Notes under the pieces: generated by a model | Told to the model about the DNA's origin: nothing | What the model saw: the letters and a program-made list of their open reading frames with translations, nothing else | The model's database searches: none | From: Puffinus mauretanicus | Lineage: Eukaryota; Chordata; Aves; Procellariiformes; Procellariidae | NCBI GenBank assembly: GCA_023333565.1 | Contig: JAJKFH010003305.1 | Span: 620,001-684,000, forward strand | Length of the DNA stretch: 64,000 nt | Direction of reading: 5' to 3' | Position numbers and translations under genes: made by a program | In this document: one piece after another, positions 11,921 through 26,700 of the stretch | Layout: each line of letters opens with the position of its first letter | Numbering within the stretch: position 1 is the stretch's first letter

Positions 11921-14900
11921 ATCCTTTATAGCCTTAACTCTTTCAAGCAGAGTGTCTCTAGCATCTTGTTTCCCTTTCCTGTCTTTGTATAGTTGGTAAT
12001 TTCTATCAGAGTAATAATTTAAATCTCTTCCCTAAGAATTGTAGTCCCTTTTTTAGGTGATTCTGTACTGTTTCTCCAATTTGACAAGAACCTTTACAAG
12101 TTCAAGTTTGTCCTCTCAGTTCCCTCAGTCCTTACAAGCTTTGTGTTTTCTGTAAGCATTCTCTCGATTCCATAATTCAGGTCGCGATTCTGTGCAGAAC
12201 CAGATTTAGGGGGCATTTGCTATGGAATCCCATGTGCTACGTCTTTTCGTGCTGATAGTGAGCCATTGATGGCTGCTCTTTCAGCATAAGGCAGTTTTGT
12301 GTTCATATTGTTGTAGTCTCATCGAGAAAGCTTAAAGTCATAATTGTAACACGTACTAGCATCTTCCCTTCTTCAAACCTACTATCCTGTTGCGGAAGGC
12401 AAGTTAGAAAGATTTGTTGAGGATCTGTGTCAAACTGATTTTTGGCTTTCACACAGTCGCATATTATCATCTAGGCACTTACAAACTCTTTTGTCGAATT
12501 TTTGTTTGTTTTTTTGTTCTGTTCCAGTTTTTTCAGGAATTGAAATTCAGCTCGCTGAACTGGTTCCTTTTTTATTTCCTTCTTTAAATAAAAGCACTGT
12601 TTCTTGTTTCTCTGGTTTTTGATACTTCGCCCATCCTCCATAAATTCTTGAGAACAACACTAGCCATTTCAGTCAATTTTATATATATTTAAGGTGAAAT
12701 TAAAGAACCCCAGCCAATTTAAAAAATAACTTAAATTCTTTCTAGCCTGACTTTCTGTCTTCTAATCTGACAATTTGTATTGAAGTTGAGCTCTGAGGGT
12801 TAAAAAAGGAAATTCAGGTGGTTTTGTATGAGTAATGTTACCTTTTTGTTATTTTCCGTTCCACTTATTATCTCATCTCTGAATTTCAAAATTTTTGCTT
12901 TTAATTCCAGGTTAGGAGGACAATAGATGCTGAAATACTGGACCTTCTGAATTTCTGAGGTTTTGGCAGTCTTTTCACCTTTCAGGGCTATGTACACGTG
13001 TGTTCCATGATACAGCCATAAATGCATGTGTTGTATATGTCACAACATCTTGTTAGGTTCTAATTGCATATATTAGTGGAAATAGCAGCTGTAGCAAATA
13101 ATTCAAGTTATTTTTGACCATTAACAATATAGACCAAAATGCAATAAGCAAGCAAGGATAATGTTGTTTCTAACTGGAATATGGACAGAAGATCCAGACA
13201 AGGATTTTTATTAAGATAATATCAGGTTAGCTTGGCCTTGATACTTGAACTCTTTAACTGAACGTTAGATGGCTTGTACTGATGTTTTCCTGGAGAAGTA
13301 GCAATGTGCACTCTTTTTTTATTTTCCTTGACTTATTATTTAGGTCTAATGAAAGAGCAGGAAGTCAGCTATGGCTTTTGTAGCTGAGATCAGTTTCCTT
13401 GTCAGGAAAATGCTTTTATTTAAAAAATACATATTGTGTACAGACATACTCACACATTATATTATGACTAGCGCAAAAAGTTTAAAGCCAGATCTCTGAA
13501 ATACAAGCTTTTTAGCCATTTTTATGGAAGAAGGTCTTCTCGATTTATGAATAGCATTTAAACAGTGCAGTAGTCCCTATGTTTAGCTGTGAATTGTTTA
13601 CCAAAGTCCCAGTAATGTACAATCAGATGAATTATAGGAATCTTTCAATATATTTAAAGATTTAGATTTTTTGGTTTATGCAGGCATATTTGAAAAGGTG
13701 AATCTTTGTTTTAGAATTTGAAAAACAGCTAAATTTTCTTGGTAACAGACTTTGACAATTTTTGTCTGATTAAGTTGAAAATGAAAAGAGAAATGTCCTG
13801 TTCAAAGTGAGTATAAAAGTTCCCTTATCAAGGAATGGCTGTATCATGCTAATTTAAACTCTCAATAAAACTGTAAATATGTTTAATTTTTTTAGATATA
13901 GCTGTATATTTTGTCTCTAATCCTTGTAATATATTTCTATTCATTAAATAAAATAAAAAAGAAAATATCTTTTCTTAACAGAAGACAAGTGCAGCCTACC
14001 AATGATTCTTTCCTCCTCCATTTTCTGTAAATCCCCTTTTCATTCAGAACGAAATCCTTTTGTAGCCACTCTTCATTGCAATTTTCTCCGTGTGCTTATC
14101 CAGATGAGTATTGTTCTCTAGCAGTCAAGTCATATGGCCTAAGACTGAACCAGAAGACCAAAGAGTCTGGAGGAAAGTGCCTTGTCACCAAGGCTGCCAC
14201 TTAAGCCAGAGACACTCGTACTTGATGCCTGTATCACGGCTGGACAGAGCTGGTCTTGAGAGGCAGGACCTGTGCTACAGCTCGGGCTTCCCTTGTCGAA
14301 AACAAAGGTCTGAAATTCTACTTGTAAACCATTAGGCAGGTGTGCAGAAAAGATGGTATTCCTGGAAATAGGATGATCAGCAGGGCCTTTTAGATATTAA
14401 AGCACAGTTGCAAAATGAATGAGTCATGCCAAGCTTGGCTATACATACTGTAATTTATGACGAGAGTTTTACTTGCTTAAAATTGCAGCATAGCTGCACT
14501 AGTTCCCTAGTGGCTCAGGTAGACAAGACCTGAATTTCCAAGCTTAGCAAATAAAATTTCCTTTACCTCTCCCATTTTTTGAAGGGGGAAGAAGAGCACA
14601 TCACACAGGCTTTCTCAACTACTTTAAAGACTGTTGCAGAGCCGTTTAAACTTTTGTGCTAGTCTCATTGAGCAATGCAGCATACGTTTTTGGAATAACA
14701 TAACCAATGTCTGTTTGCTAATTTGTGTTTTGAAAAATTATATGCATTAAAGTATTCGTATTACACAAGTGTTTATCATAGACAGCATTTCCAAAGATTA
14801 ATTGCAGAATATACCAAAGTTTACCTTATTTTGAGCTGTTATCAAACAGGCTATATAGCAAGGAAGTTTCTTTGGTTTTGAAGTTTATGATTTATCAATT

Positions 14901-17900
14901 CTAGAACTTCCTCACTGTACCTGAAGACACACAGCGGAGAGAGCCGTTTCCCCTTCATGCTTTGCTTATGCATCTCTCTGAAACCATATTATAACAGTTC
15001 AGGTGATGTGTTTTTTGTTTTAGAGGGTGTATTACCATATTTGAGAAATAAGGGAGGCTGCTTCTTCAGCATACAAACTTTGTGGATGCCCAAGTAATGG
15101 CTGAGTGAGTGAGTCTTGAGTTTCTTTTCTGTCCTTCCCTATTTATACTCATATGAAATTAGCATTTCAACAATAAATTTATATCAGTAATCCAGCAGAA
15201 TTATTTGAATGCAGTTACAGAGAACTGTATGCTAATTCTGAATTACAAGTAAACTTGTTATCCTAGTGAATTTGTTAGGATGAAGAATTGAAACGGAATT
15301 TCTGTCTTTATTATAATATACTCCTACAGTGTCTCTTATCAGATCTTAAAGTGCTTACACTTTCACAAGGAAACCACAGCAGTAGCTGTTCCCAGGCTGA
15401 CTTGACAGTACTGCAAGAACGACAGCATATGTTTACATAGTTGTCAGTAGTCTATTTTGCAAATATTGTTCCATACATAACCCAGCTCATCAGTAAAATA
15501 TAAGGTGTTTTGAGTCCTCATGTAAATAAATGTACACTGGCTTATAAAAGCTTCTTATTGATTTGGTTTTATCTCTTTCTTGTTTAAGCCATTTGTAAAC
15601 AGTGTTTAAAAAGGTACATACATAGTTTGTGACAGTTTAACCAAACCTGTTTTAAATAATCGGTAGCAGTTTAACTACAAATACTGCGTATAGCTAAGGC
15701 TATAAAAAGCCTGCTTTCTCAACGGATCTTGTCTCCTCTCACAGTATAGTTATCTGCTGAGCATAGCAACTTGCATGAATGCTCACTGCTTTTGACTCCT
15801 GTTAGTTTGGTGAACTCTCTAGTAGAGTAAGAATGAATCTGCTGGTGGTCCAGGATTGAGCAGCATCAGCAAAGCCATTTTAGCTGCTTGATCTGATACC
15901 ATTTCTAGTTTTGTGTGGTTGTTAATGATCTGAACAGAGTGATATTGCAAGTATGTATCTGGGATGTAACTTGACCTTCCTTATGGTTAGGTGACTTCCA
16001 GGAGCCATAGACCTGTTTCTCACATTAAGAGGCAGGGTTTATTAGCTCTCATTTGGTGACCACAGTGTCAGAGTTATACGGTTTCTGCACTGAAGCTGGC
16101 TTGCGTTCAGACACCTTCTTGCACTGGCACAATAAGTGTAGGACTGCACTCTGTAGACGTGCACTTTAGACTTTTGGACCCAGATGAATTTGCAAGCCCA
16201 GATGTACAACTGTATAAAATGTTTTTTAAAAATCTTTTGTTTATGGGCTAAGTATATTTCATATGGGATCACTGAGATATAGTGCAAGGGCAACCAAACA
16301 ATGCTGCTTGAACACAACTACATTTTAAAGCATATGTAAAAGAACTCTTTCAGACATAAATGTGGAAAAAGAATTGCCTCTCTTGATGATAAAGTAAGCT
16401 TTCAGTTTCAGATAAGGATAGTGCTTGGATAAATAAGATCAACATATTTAAAGAGGACTATAATAATAGTAAAAAATCTCTATCAGATATTTGTAGAGTG
16501 GGATTTCACATTGAATTTGATTACATATGTAGGCTTTTTTCCTTCATGGATTCATATATTAATTCATATTATAATTTGACAAACAACAGATTTCAGTCTT
16601 TTTCCCTAGGTATTCATTTATTGTTATTATGTTATGGCAGCTCCTAAAAGTTGTAGTCATTGACTGGGTTCCCTCTGTGGTAACTGCTCTAGAATGATCT
16701 GTTCTTTCTGCTGCCCTCCAGTGACATTGTAAGTAGGAAAAAAAAGCATCTTTCAGAGTTTGTCTGCATGGGAAATTATTCCATGTAGATTGAAGTGTCT
16801 GATCATTGCCTCAAACTGAGCCATAATGATGAATAAGCAGCCAGTTTAACAGAGGAGAAGACCTAGCACTGATTGACAAATAAAGATGGAAATAGGGCTT
16901 ATGTGCAAGACTACAGCAGCACAGGCACAATGATTTTATTTAAGGAGTTCTTGAAAGGAGGCGGGGAGTCCTAAGTTACTTGTAGGATGAGAGGAAAGGG
17001 CTAGTAACATGGGGTGTTAAGAGATCTCCAGTTTTCCAACAATCTTCTTTCCCCATCTTTGCTGTGCCATTGTACACACATCCTCTCTCTGGCGCAAATG
17101 TTCACGAATTAGTCCAAGGCTTCAGAGGAGGGAAAGGTCCTCATCTCAGCTACACCACTGTCTGTCAGAGCTGCACTCAGCATTGTTTCCTCCTTTTTTT
17201 GCTCTGGGATTGATTTTTGTTGTCATGTACATTCAAAGGCGAGCAACCAGTAGCATCCTTGAGCTACTGTAGGCAGGTGGAGAGCATGTGAGGTGTAGCT
17301 GTTCTATGGATGGACATGCTGAATGGTATCCTTCTTAGCTTTCCTGAGACAGCCACGGCATTTTGGAAGATCCATGTAAATGAGCGTACCCACCGTGGTA
17401 TGTACCAAGTTTCTGCTGATCTGTATTCCTTCCTTGGGAACAGACTGGAGGTAACAGCTAAAACAAATTGAACTTATCATGGGACATTTAAAAAGGTCTT
17501 TCCTTAATGTCACAGCAGAACGTTCTGTAGAGCCACATGTTGAAACAAACTGCAGGAAAGAGAGCTAGTGGCCTTTCTGGGAACTTGGTGTGCATCTCTT
17601 ATTTTCCTTTGGATCAGACTGTGCCCGAATTGGCTCTTTTTAAGGCAACACTGGCTGTCTTGATTGACAAGAAGTGCTGCTTCTGTCAAGTTGAATCACA
17701 TTCAGTTTCCTTCCCTTAGCTGGCTGTCTTGTCTCTTTCCCTTGGTGCCTACTTTGGTTTTCATAAATTCAAGTGCTTGGAATCTTTTATAGATGCTTAC
17801 ATCTAATCACCTGGCTCAGCTCTAACTAGAGACCTTTTTTCCCTTCCCCATCTCATCCTCCTCTTTCTGTCTTTTCATCTAGAAGGTGGTTGGGATCCTC

Positions 17901-17924
17901 TTCACCTTCCTATCCATTCACGTT
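11921..17924. other. Non-coding DNA
   Basis: No exon, RNA gene or repeat recognised. The open frames at 12800-13027, 14111-14335 and 16042-16317 show no domain and no splice context. Confidence 0.5.
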
Positions 17925-18640
17925 TGATGGGAAGAGTGGCTGGAAAGCTGCCTGTCGGAAAAAAGGATGTGGGGGTGTTGGTCGACAGCCGGCTGAACAT
18001 GAGCCAACAGTGTGCCCAGGTGACCAAGAAGGCCAATGGCATCCTGGCCTGTATCAGAAGTAGTGTGGCCAGCAGGACTAGGGAAGTGATTGTCCCTCTG
18101 TACTTGGCACTGGTGAGGCCAAACCTCCAATGCTGTGTTCGGTTTTGGGCCCCTCACTACAAGAAGGACATGGAGGTGCTGGGGCGTGTCCAAAGAAGAG
18201 CAACGAAGCTGGTGAAGGGCCTGGAGCACAAGTCTTATGAGGAGCGGCTGAGGGAACTGGGACTGTTTAGTCTGGAGAAGAGGAGGCTGAGGGGAGACCT
18301 CATTGCGCTCTACAACTACCTGAAAGGAGGTTGTAGCGAGGTGGGTGTTGGTCTCTTCTCCCAAGTAACCAGCGATAGGACGAGAGGAAATGGCCTCAAG
18401 TTGCGCCAGGGGAGGTTTAGACTGGATGTTAGGAAAAATTTCTTCATCGAAAGGGTTGTCAAGCCTTGGAACAGGCTGCCCAGGGAAGTGGTTGTCTCCA
18501 TCCCTGGAAGTATTTAAAAGACGTGTGGATGAGGCGCTTAGGGACATGGTGTAGTGGGCATGGTGGTGTTGGGTTGACAGTTGGACTCGATGATCTTAGA
18601 GGTCTTTTCCAACCTTAATGATTCTATGACTCTAAGACTT
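17925..18640 (+). mobile_element. CR1 LINE, 5'-truncated 3' end, second copy
   Basis: About 715 bases of the same CR1 subfamily, starting at 'gggaagagtggctggaaagc' and ending 'aatgattctatgactctaag'. An open frame of about 195 codons survives ([20 protein letters not shown] ... [20 protein letters not shown] ... [20 protein letters not shown]), ending with the natural C-terminal wording W-N-R-L-P-R-E-V-V. It lacks the endonuclease and most of the reverse transcriptase and cannot move. The long intact frame suggests a fairly recent insertion. Confidence 0.92.
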
Positions 18641-19261
18641 TCATTAAACAGCTATGTATTTTTGTTTCCCTTTGTGTGTGCATTGAGAGGCTTGCTGATA
18701 ATCATCTCTATTCTTTGATGTAGTGACAGGGCTACTAATATTGTGTGAGGGGGGAAAAAAAAAAGGGCCTTCCAGGATGTAGGACAGGATTGCTTTCTGT
18801 TTGCAGAGTTGGTGTGAGCAGGGAATAGGGATACAATTGTAGTAAACTGCCAGCAAAAGAAACAATGGAAGAGAGCATAGGTGAAAAGTTCCTTCTGAAC
18901 TTCAGCTACTGTTAAGGAAGCACAGCGGTGGACCTCTCACTAGGCTTTTCTTACTGCTGCTTTTCGGTGTGGAAAGGTCTAGTCTCTGGCTTGAGAATGG
19001 AGAATAAGATATGAAATGTTAGGAGCTGATTCTTCAGTGGATAACCTGTGGATTTGTTGGATCAGCTAGAACTGGACATGTAGAAAAAATTACTTGGAGA
19101 AGACTTTCTGCCTCCAGTGTTGCCAGAGTGAGGGGAATGTAATTCCTCCCTCTTAGAGAGTGTTCACTGCAGCAGGATGCAGCAGTACATTAGCCACTAC
19201 TTGTTCTCTTCTTCAGTAGCAGAGGGTTGCACAGAACAGGTAGAACATTTTGTCCCCATCC

Positions 19262-19325
19262 TCTGAGGCAGAGATGAAGTAACTAACTTGCTGTCCGAGG
19301 CCATTACCTAACTGTCTCTGAAGAA
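19262..19325 (-). mobile_element. Possible MIR-like fragment, antisense
   Basis: 'ctgaggcagagatgaagtaa' followed by 'ctaacttgctgtccgaggcc' resembles the antisense MIR wording '…ctgaggcacagagaagttaagtaacttgcccaaggtc…'. Only about 60 bases can be matched. Confidence 0.35.
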
Positions 19326-20684
19326 GTAACTTCTCTCCCTGTTAGAGTAACTAATAGTGGCGCTGCTGGAGAAGAACAAGAAATGCTCAAAAATTAGCAG
19401 GAGCTGGTGGGAGTGAATAGAGATGGCATCTGAGCCTTTTGAAGCACCCTTCCCAGTGGTGCAAATACTGCAACTGATTTCATTAGGGAGTAGAAAGAGT
19501 GCGGTCCTCTTAATTTTTTTTTTTTTCTTTCCCCCCCTTATCCTTTGCAAAGCATTGTTCTCAGGAGCAGTAAGATTGTGTGCTGCTGCTTTTCCTAGTA
19601 GCTTCGTTCCCCTGCTCTGAAAAGTTTAGCACAAAGCAATTGTTCTTTAGAAATTTTAAATCAGCCTTTTCTTTATCCTTGTTCCCCTGTTTCTCTGTCA
19701 CAAATCTACTGTGGCCATAAAAGAATTCAGAACAATAATGCTTTGAGCCATGCTTAAGTTGAAATACTGCTGTCAGCTGTACTCTGTCATGCATTATGTT
19801 TGATGCTGTTTGCTCCTAGACTTGCATTTGTTTCACTTTATATCTGGATGAAAAGACAGTTGTAGACACACAGCAACAGCAATAATAAAAGTCTTAACAA
19901 TATATTCTGTGAGAACTGGTGGTGCATTAAATTCTTCAGTAGTTAAAAAAAAATAAAAATTTTTTTGTATAACACTGAAGAGTCAATTCTGTGTTCACAG
20001 ATTAATTCAGCTAATGGTACCAGGTAAAATATAGATCTTAATATTAAGGATACTTGAGCACTCTTTACCTTGGGAGTCATGGCACGTCTGTCATTAGAGG
20101 CTTTCGAACATGTTAGGCAAGCATCTGTCAGGATGACAAAACTGTAGTTGATTCTGCTGAAGCAGGAGGTTAGTCTTGAATAGGCTTTCAAGGGTCCCAT
20201 TTGTCCCTTTTCTACAGCTGGGATAATTTTGTAATTTCCTTGTGACAGTTTCCTAAGTATTCTGCATGGTGTGCTGTACAAATTTCTTTCAGATGTATTG
20301 CTCTTAGTGGTCATGGAGATGAAATCATTGAAAAATACGTAATAATTTTCTGTCACTTTCTATTAGACCTTTCTGTACCCAGCAGGTAAGCCAGGCAGAG
20401 TTCAAGAACTATATATTGAAACTAAACAGCCACTCACATTACAAAGTTACATCAAAAATAGCAAAGCTGTTGGCTAAACCTCTGTATCACTTGGCTAGCA
20501 CAGAGTTTTTCTCTGAAATCCCACTTAATCCAGAGCATGTATCTCTAAAATAAATTGTCTGACCAGTATTTCTTCTCCTGCTCTGGTATTTGTAGCAGTG
20601 GAGCCTTTAAGGAAAGAATTAATTGCTATTTTGATGGGGAGAAAAAGCAACTGAAAACTTTTACTAAATGTTCTAAGCTAGTTC

Positions 20685-20703
20685 TTTTTTTTTTTTTTTT
20701 TTT
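20685..20703 (+). repeat. T19 homopolymer
   Basis: Nineteen T. A - strand retroposed poly(A) tail is possible, but no target duplication or gene-like body was seen. Confidence 0.85.
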
Positions 20704-23700
20704 GAATAAAAATAGTGTTGTATCTGTGATAACAGCAAATCAGACTTGTGGGGAGAAGTAGTGGCTTTTCTTAGACGAGCTCATACAATTGATAAAAGTA
20801 GATAAGCTTTTAAGCCTGATCTGAAGTAGAGCTTGCCCCCTGTAGTTTTCCAACTGCATTAGTTGGTCTAATGAAATATATTATTTAAAAATAAACCCTA
20901 ACAGGATTCTTTGGTAAATATTTTGCAAACCAGAAATTTCATATTCAGTGATCTTCATATTTACTCCTATGGGATTTCTGTTCTGTTACACTGCTCCACA
21001 TGAAATAGAGTTCCACTCTAAGTATTATTAATGAAAGCCATAGTACAGGGAAGACTAAATGCAGGTAAATAGGATTTACCCTCTTCTAATTTGGGCAGAA
21101 CTGGGGCTTAGTTGTTTCTTTGTGAGACCACTAGACAGTTGGATCTACCCTTTCTTGGTTTTTAGTGACTTTCTGGTAGACCTTGTGAATAACCAAAGGC
21201 TTAATTTTCCTGTCAGTTTGACAACAAGTAAGTAACATCTACTGGTTTAAGAAAGAAGGTATATAAATATTAATAACTTCTTTCAAAGGGTTTGAACTTT
21301 TTTTTCTTTCAGAATTTAAATTCAGTTTCACTCTCATGTCCAGGGAGCTTTAAATAATACTTCTCTAAAATGCATTCGTGGGGATAATCTGTCCTGTTCC
21401 AGCAGCATACATTTGTTCAAATAGGGCACTCTGAAGTGCCCTAAGTTCTTGCCTATAGCAGCAGAATACTTCCTAGTGGAAATGGGTACTCAGAAAGGGA
21501 GATTGATGGGTTTGGAAACACTGTTTAGAAAAGTTATTCTTCAGATTATGGTATGCTAAATTACCACAATAGCAAACCCCTTCTTTGAGGGAATCCTTGT
21601 TCTTTCCATAAATTTTCTTTATGGAAAATTTGGGGGGGGAGAAAACCCTCAAAAGCTCTATTTTTGTATTTCCAGGCAACACAGTAAATATTCTTCACAG
21701 AATAACCTCAAGTACGCTCAGAAGCTTGTCATATTTGTGTGGCTGTGCTGTGTTTACACAAGCTGCCTAGGTGAGATCACTTACTTTGCAGTGTGATTGG
21801 TACATGCCATGCTATTAGCAGCTTTGCTGCATGGAGATCTGGCTATTCATAAATGCCCAAATAACATCATGAGGTTACAGTGAGGGAGCCAAAATGCACT
21901 TTTTTAGATCATAATGCTCTAACTACGTGCACTGAAGCAGGTTACCTGTGACCAACACTCTTAAGGAGTTTCAGTGAGGCAGCTGCCTGAATGCACTCAG
22001 ATGCAAGATAGTCTTTCAGTTTTTAAGGTTCACATCATCTTTCATATGGAATGGCAGTCCTTTTTGTTGTCATATAAATGTAAGGGCACTAATAAACAGG
22101 GAGACCCAGCTATCTTATCTATTCTGACTTTGCAGCCCAAACAGAAATAAGTACCAATAAACCCTCCTTCTTTCAGCAGTAGGAACTGCATAAGAGAGTG
22201 ATGAGCTTTAAGGAGGGATTGGTTTTGCTACGTTTATTTCCATCTCCTTGATGTGGATTCCCTGGGTATGTCCTCCAGAGTAAGGACTGGACCATGAACA
22301 CTGCCAAATGAATAGTCACGAACATGATTTGAATGACAATATCAGCCTTGCTCTGCAGGATCCAAAACCATACTTAGAAAATGCAAGGAGTAATACTCAT
22401 GAATACAGAGAGCATACAGCAACCAGATAACAACTGTATGATGAAATCTGTTGAAGCAGGCACTCATCAAACAATATTTGTACTAGGGCTTTAGCTTCCT
22501 CACCTGCATGAAGGTAAGGGAGGGTGAGAAGGTTGCTGCTATCATGGTAGATTCACACTCTAGCAGACCAGTGGAAATGGGGTTGTGCTGACTTACAATA
22601 AAACTGCATTTAAGAGATTAACTTTGTAGCTGTAAGAGTTAGGAAAGTATATCTACTACAGAATTTGAATGTTTTTTGTGGTTTACACAAATACAGCAAG
22701 TAAACTGATTAGCTATTTGAATCTCCCTGGGGCTATTGTATATTGATGTTCTTCATTTCTGCCCTAAATTTGCATGGAGGCAATGTACTCCCAAATATCT
22801 GTGGCTTGTTTGTTTGTTTCTTAAATATAACTTCACTTCCCAGTGGAATAGCAGTCCCCTTCTGCAAGTAATATTCTGGTTATGTTTATGTAATGGTTTG
22901 TGCGATCCCTTGGAAAAAGCATAGGCTGATAAAACATCACAGGTAAGCAATCAGAATATGTTTACAAGATGTTTTGTTGTGCTGTGTCAGATATACCTGA
23001 ACTAGCTCTGACAGGCTGGTACAGTGCGGTGAAAGGCTGCGCCAAGAGATAACCTCAGGTCCCACAAGCTGCCCAGCTTTGCTGCCTAGCACTGCACTGC
23101 TGAAACAGCAACACTGCTTCCAGAGCTGGCTTGTTGAGCAGTTCTCTTTGGTGCTGTGTGTCATGGCTAAACAGTCCTTGTTCAAATCAATGGCCCAGAT
23201 TCTTACAGACCTTTTCCATAAAGCTCTTATTGTACGCTGGACGAGACCAAAGGAAGCAAATCAAATGTTAGGCTATGTTACAGGCTAGGGAAACCAAGAC
23301 AAGATGTGGTATTGTACATTTTCACTTTGAATGCTCTTTAGCTTTGGCCGTCTTACAAAAGGCACATCAGAAATAGGCAACTTAGGTTACCAGAATAGGC
23401 TGGATTTTGGATGAGATGAGAAGATGAGAAAGGATAGGGGAGGGATTAATGAATGAAAAGAGCTAGCTGTGTGTACCTGTCTGTTGTCTTATTCTAAGAA
23501 GTGATACATAAATTAAAAGCCATAATAACTTTTGTGTAAAGCAGAATGTTACAGGATACTTTGGAGGCAAGAGGAAAAAAAACATAAAGCGTAGTTCTCA
23601 TCTCCCACCTACTCCTCCTCCTCCCAGAAATCCCCACTTGCCTCCCCAATGTCAATATTTACACTAGTTATATTGAAGGTGTACAGTTACAAAAGTCTAA

Positions 23701-26700
23701 CAGAGAAGAGCAAGATCATCAGTTACATAAAGGAGGGAAAACACCTAATCTTGATAGCATGCCTGGACAGACTCTTGCAATTTATGTCTCTCTTTGGTAT
23801 CTGCTAGTTGTACCTGGTGGGGATGGTAAGTGACTTTTAGTATACAGCTTTAAAAGAGGGAGAGGGGGGACTGAGGGGACATAGCTCAAATATATCTCAA
23901 AGCATTGTACAAGCATTAAATAGCCCTAACACGGAGCCCACCTCACCAGCTATACATAAGGCAGCCTGGTTTACCCCTGCTGTGTGCCAGGAGAGTGAAA
24001 CAGAGATAAGGTTAAACAGTACGTACAGAATTCAAGGGCACAGTTTCTTTTTGCTTTCTTATCTGTACAGACTTTTCAATTGACTTTTAATCCTTTTTAC
24101 ACAGGCTGTTTAAATCCCATCAACACTGTTTATAAATGGAGATTTTTTTAATAACTCAGCCTTACCCAAGCAGACAGTTTTCAAATTGCTGCTGAATGCT
24201 GCTGTATTCATTAAATCTCTTAGTGCTGCCAGCTGTCCACTATTTCTTGCCTACTGAAAGGCTTTGAGTCCCTCTTTACTTTGGGACATAACTGTTTTTG
24301 TTAAATTGTGTTAACAGGTACTCCTACATCTTTTGTCAGTGGCCTGTAGTGTTAATTGCAAAGTCGAGTTTAGTTCAATGTCTCTGAAAAACTGTGTGAT
24401 AATTAGATGCTCTTTGTAACTATGATTTATTGTATTTGTTCTGAAGAGGAGAAATAAAGAAAGGCATCTGGATTTTCTTTCTCAGATGCTGTAGATTTAA
24501 TATCATATAAGGTTTTCTCTAAATAATGCTGCTGATTTTAGAAGGAAATTTTAATAAAGTCCATACAGTTACACAGAAGACTAGTTTTTGTATGTAACCG
24601 CTGCTGCGTGAACTACTGACGTAACCAGCTGGAATTGTCCCAAGCTTGGGTGAGTGTTTGTCCAAAGAGAGAAAACAAATACAGTAGCTGCAGTGGAAGG
24701 AATAGATAGGCTACCATTTATTTTCACATCGAATTTGTGTGTTTCTGTTTGCTAGCAGCTCTGCTAAGTAATAAAACTATAAAGTTCAATTCTAAGAATT
24801 GAATCCATCTGCAGAGGTTATACAGTGAAGCTCTCAGGCCATGGGGAGCGATTTAGTTGCAGTTTGGTCACAGACTCAGGTAAACCCATGTTTTCCGTGA
24901 AGTGCCTGCCCTATCTTAAACTCCTACTGTTTGAAACTTCAGTGAAGTCAAATCACATACCAAACCTTACACCCCGAAAACTGCTTTTAGTCTAAGAGAT
25001 GTGGTTTCCATTTTTTGCTGATGACACAGCAATTTCTGATGCTGCTATCCTGCATGAGTCCCTATACTAAGGGGGGCTGTCCCTAAGCCAGACAAGTAGA
25101 GGGATGCTTTTCCCTAGGAGTCCTTGGCCCCAGATGCTCCTTCTTACTCTCCCCATCTAAGCTTGCCATCCTTTATTTCCAGAAAGCGCCTTTTCTGGCT
25201 TTGCACTCTCCCCTGTCCTTAATGCCCAGTGGATCCAGCTGTCGGGCACTGGGGAGGAGTGCAGCCTGTTTCTTCTACATTTACATGTATATGATGTACA
25301 GGAAGAGTTTTCAAACTCTACCTTCTGAGTTCTTCTGAGGTAGAAGGAAGTTGTGGTGTGATACTAGCTGAAACTCAGCCTGCATTTAGTGATCTCATGC
25401 AAGTTTCAGGTTCATAGTAACAAGCTCAAGCCCAGATAAATTCTGCCAGACTTTGTGTTTCCTGGGGCAGTTCAGACATTGTCAGTCTGTGAGTGGCTTT
25501 GATAATGAGCCATCAGCAAAGTAATAACCTGCTCTTGCAGAGCTAGAGGTCTTTTGGAAATAGCAGCAACCTGTAGCATAGCAGAAATCAGACTCTTGCG
25601 TACCTTGAAAGAAAGTCTTTGCAGGTGAAGGTTTAGAAGAGTACTGGGGGCTTGCTTTGCTTGCGGGGTGCTGTCCTGAAGCTTTAGTACATCACTGTAA
25701 CCCCTTTTACAGTTCTAGTTCTCCTGTCATGGAAGAGCTGAGCTGTCCTAGTTTGGGAAGCAGTGTGGGCAAGAGAGACTGAAAACAATAAAACAGTAGA
25801 AAAATGTTATCCTGATTTCTGGCTGTATGACCAAGTGACCAGTATGTGGCACATAGTGGCACATGTCTCCTTACTGGAACCAGCATATGCTCTGAAGGGA
25901 GAACATCCTCTGTTCTGCACATGGCACCCCTAAGTAGTCACTGCTGCTTATAGTAGCAGTGACTGGGGTTAGGTAAGCAGGTGTACAATTCAGTTAATTA
26001 CAGCCCAACCAGGGTAACAGTAAGCAGTTCAAGACAGGGTAGTAAGAAAAGGAAAATCAGATTTGTTCTACAATAATTTCTGATTTTTTGAAGTTAAGTA
26101 GAGAAGTAATGGCGGGGAAGGTGGGAAATGGACCCAGGCGGAGAAGAGGGAAGCCAGCTTGTGACTGAACTGTGATTACTGTGCACTGATCTAAATCTTA
26201 AAGCCCAGCTGTTCTATAGATTCTCATCTCTTTTAGGTATCTTCTTCATTAACTGGCTTTTGTGTTCTGAATTTTGTGACTGTATTTGCTGAAGGGGCTT
26301 CCTACCAGGAAAGAACTTGGTGTACAAGCCTTACTCGTACGTGTGTATTAAGGGATACACACATAGGTCAATACCATCTAAATGTAAAGAGTTCTGGTAT
26401 CTACATTTGATTCGTATTTAAGCAGATTTCCGTTACATAAAATATGTCATGAACCCAGGGTCTTGCTTTCAGTGTGCACTCTTCTGAGTCTCCTATCTGC
26501 GTTTGGCTGTACTGGTCAGCTTGCAAAAATACTGGGCAAAGGAAAAAGTGGGAAAATAATTTCACAGTATGGAACAGATGTGCTGATTCTTAGAAGAAGT
26601 GTCACTTAGAAGTTAATTGAAAACCTTGGAAGCTTTCTTTCTGGGTCTTTCCCCACCCACTTTTCACATAACTGCAACACTGCCTTGATAAGTTTTCAAG

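Noticed and set aside
20106..20124. Possible p53 site (GAACATGTTA and AGGCAAGCAT)
   Set aside because: Each half has one mismatch, but the two decamers overlap by one base, so they cannot form a normal tandem pair of half-sites.
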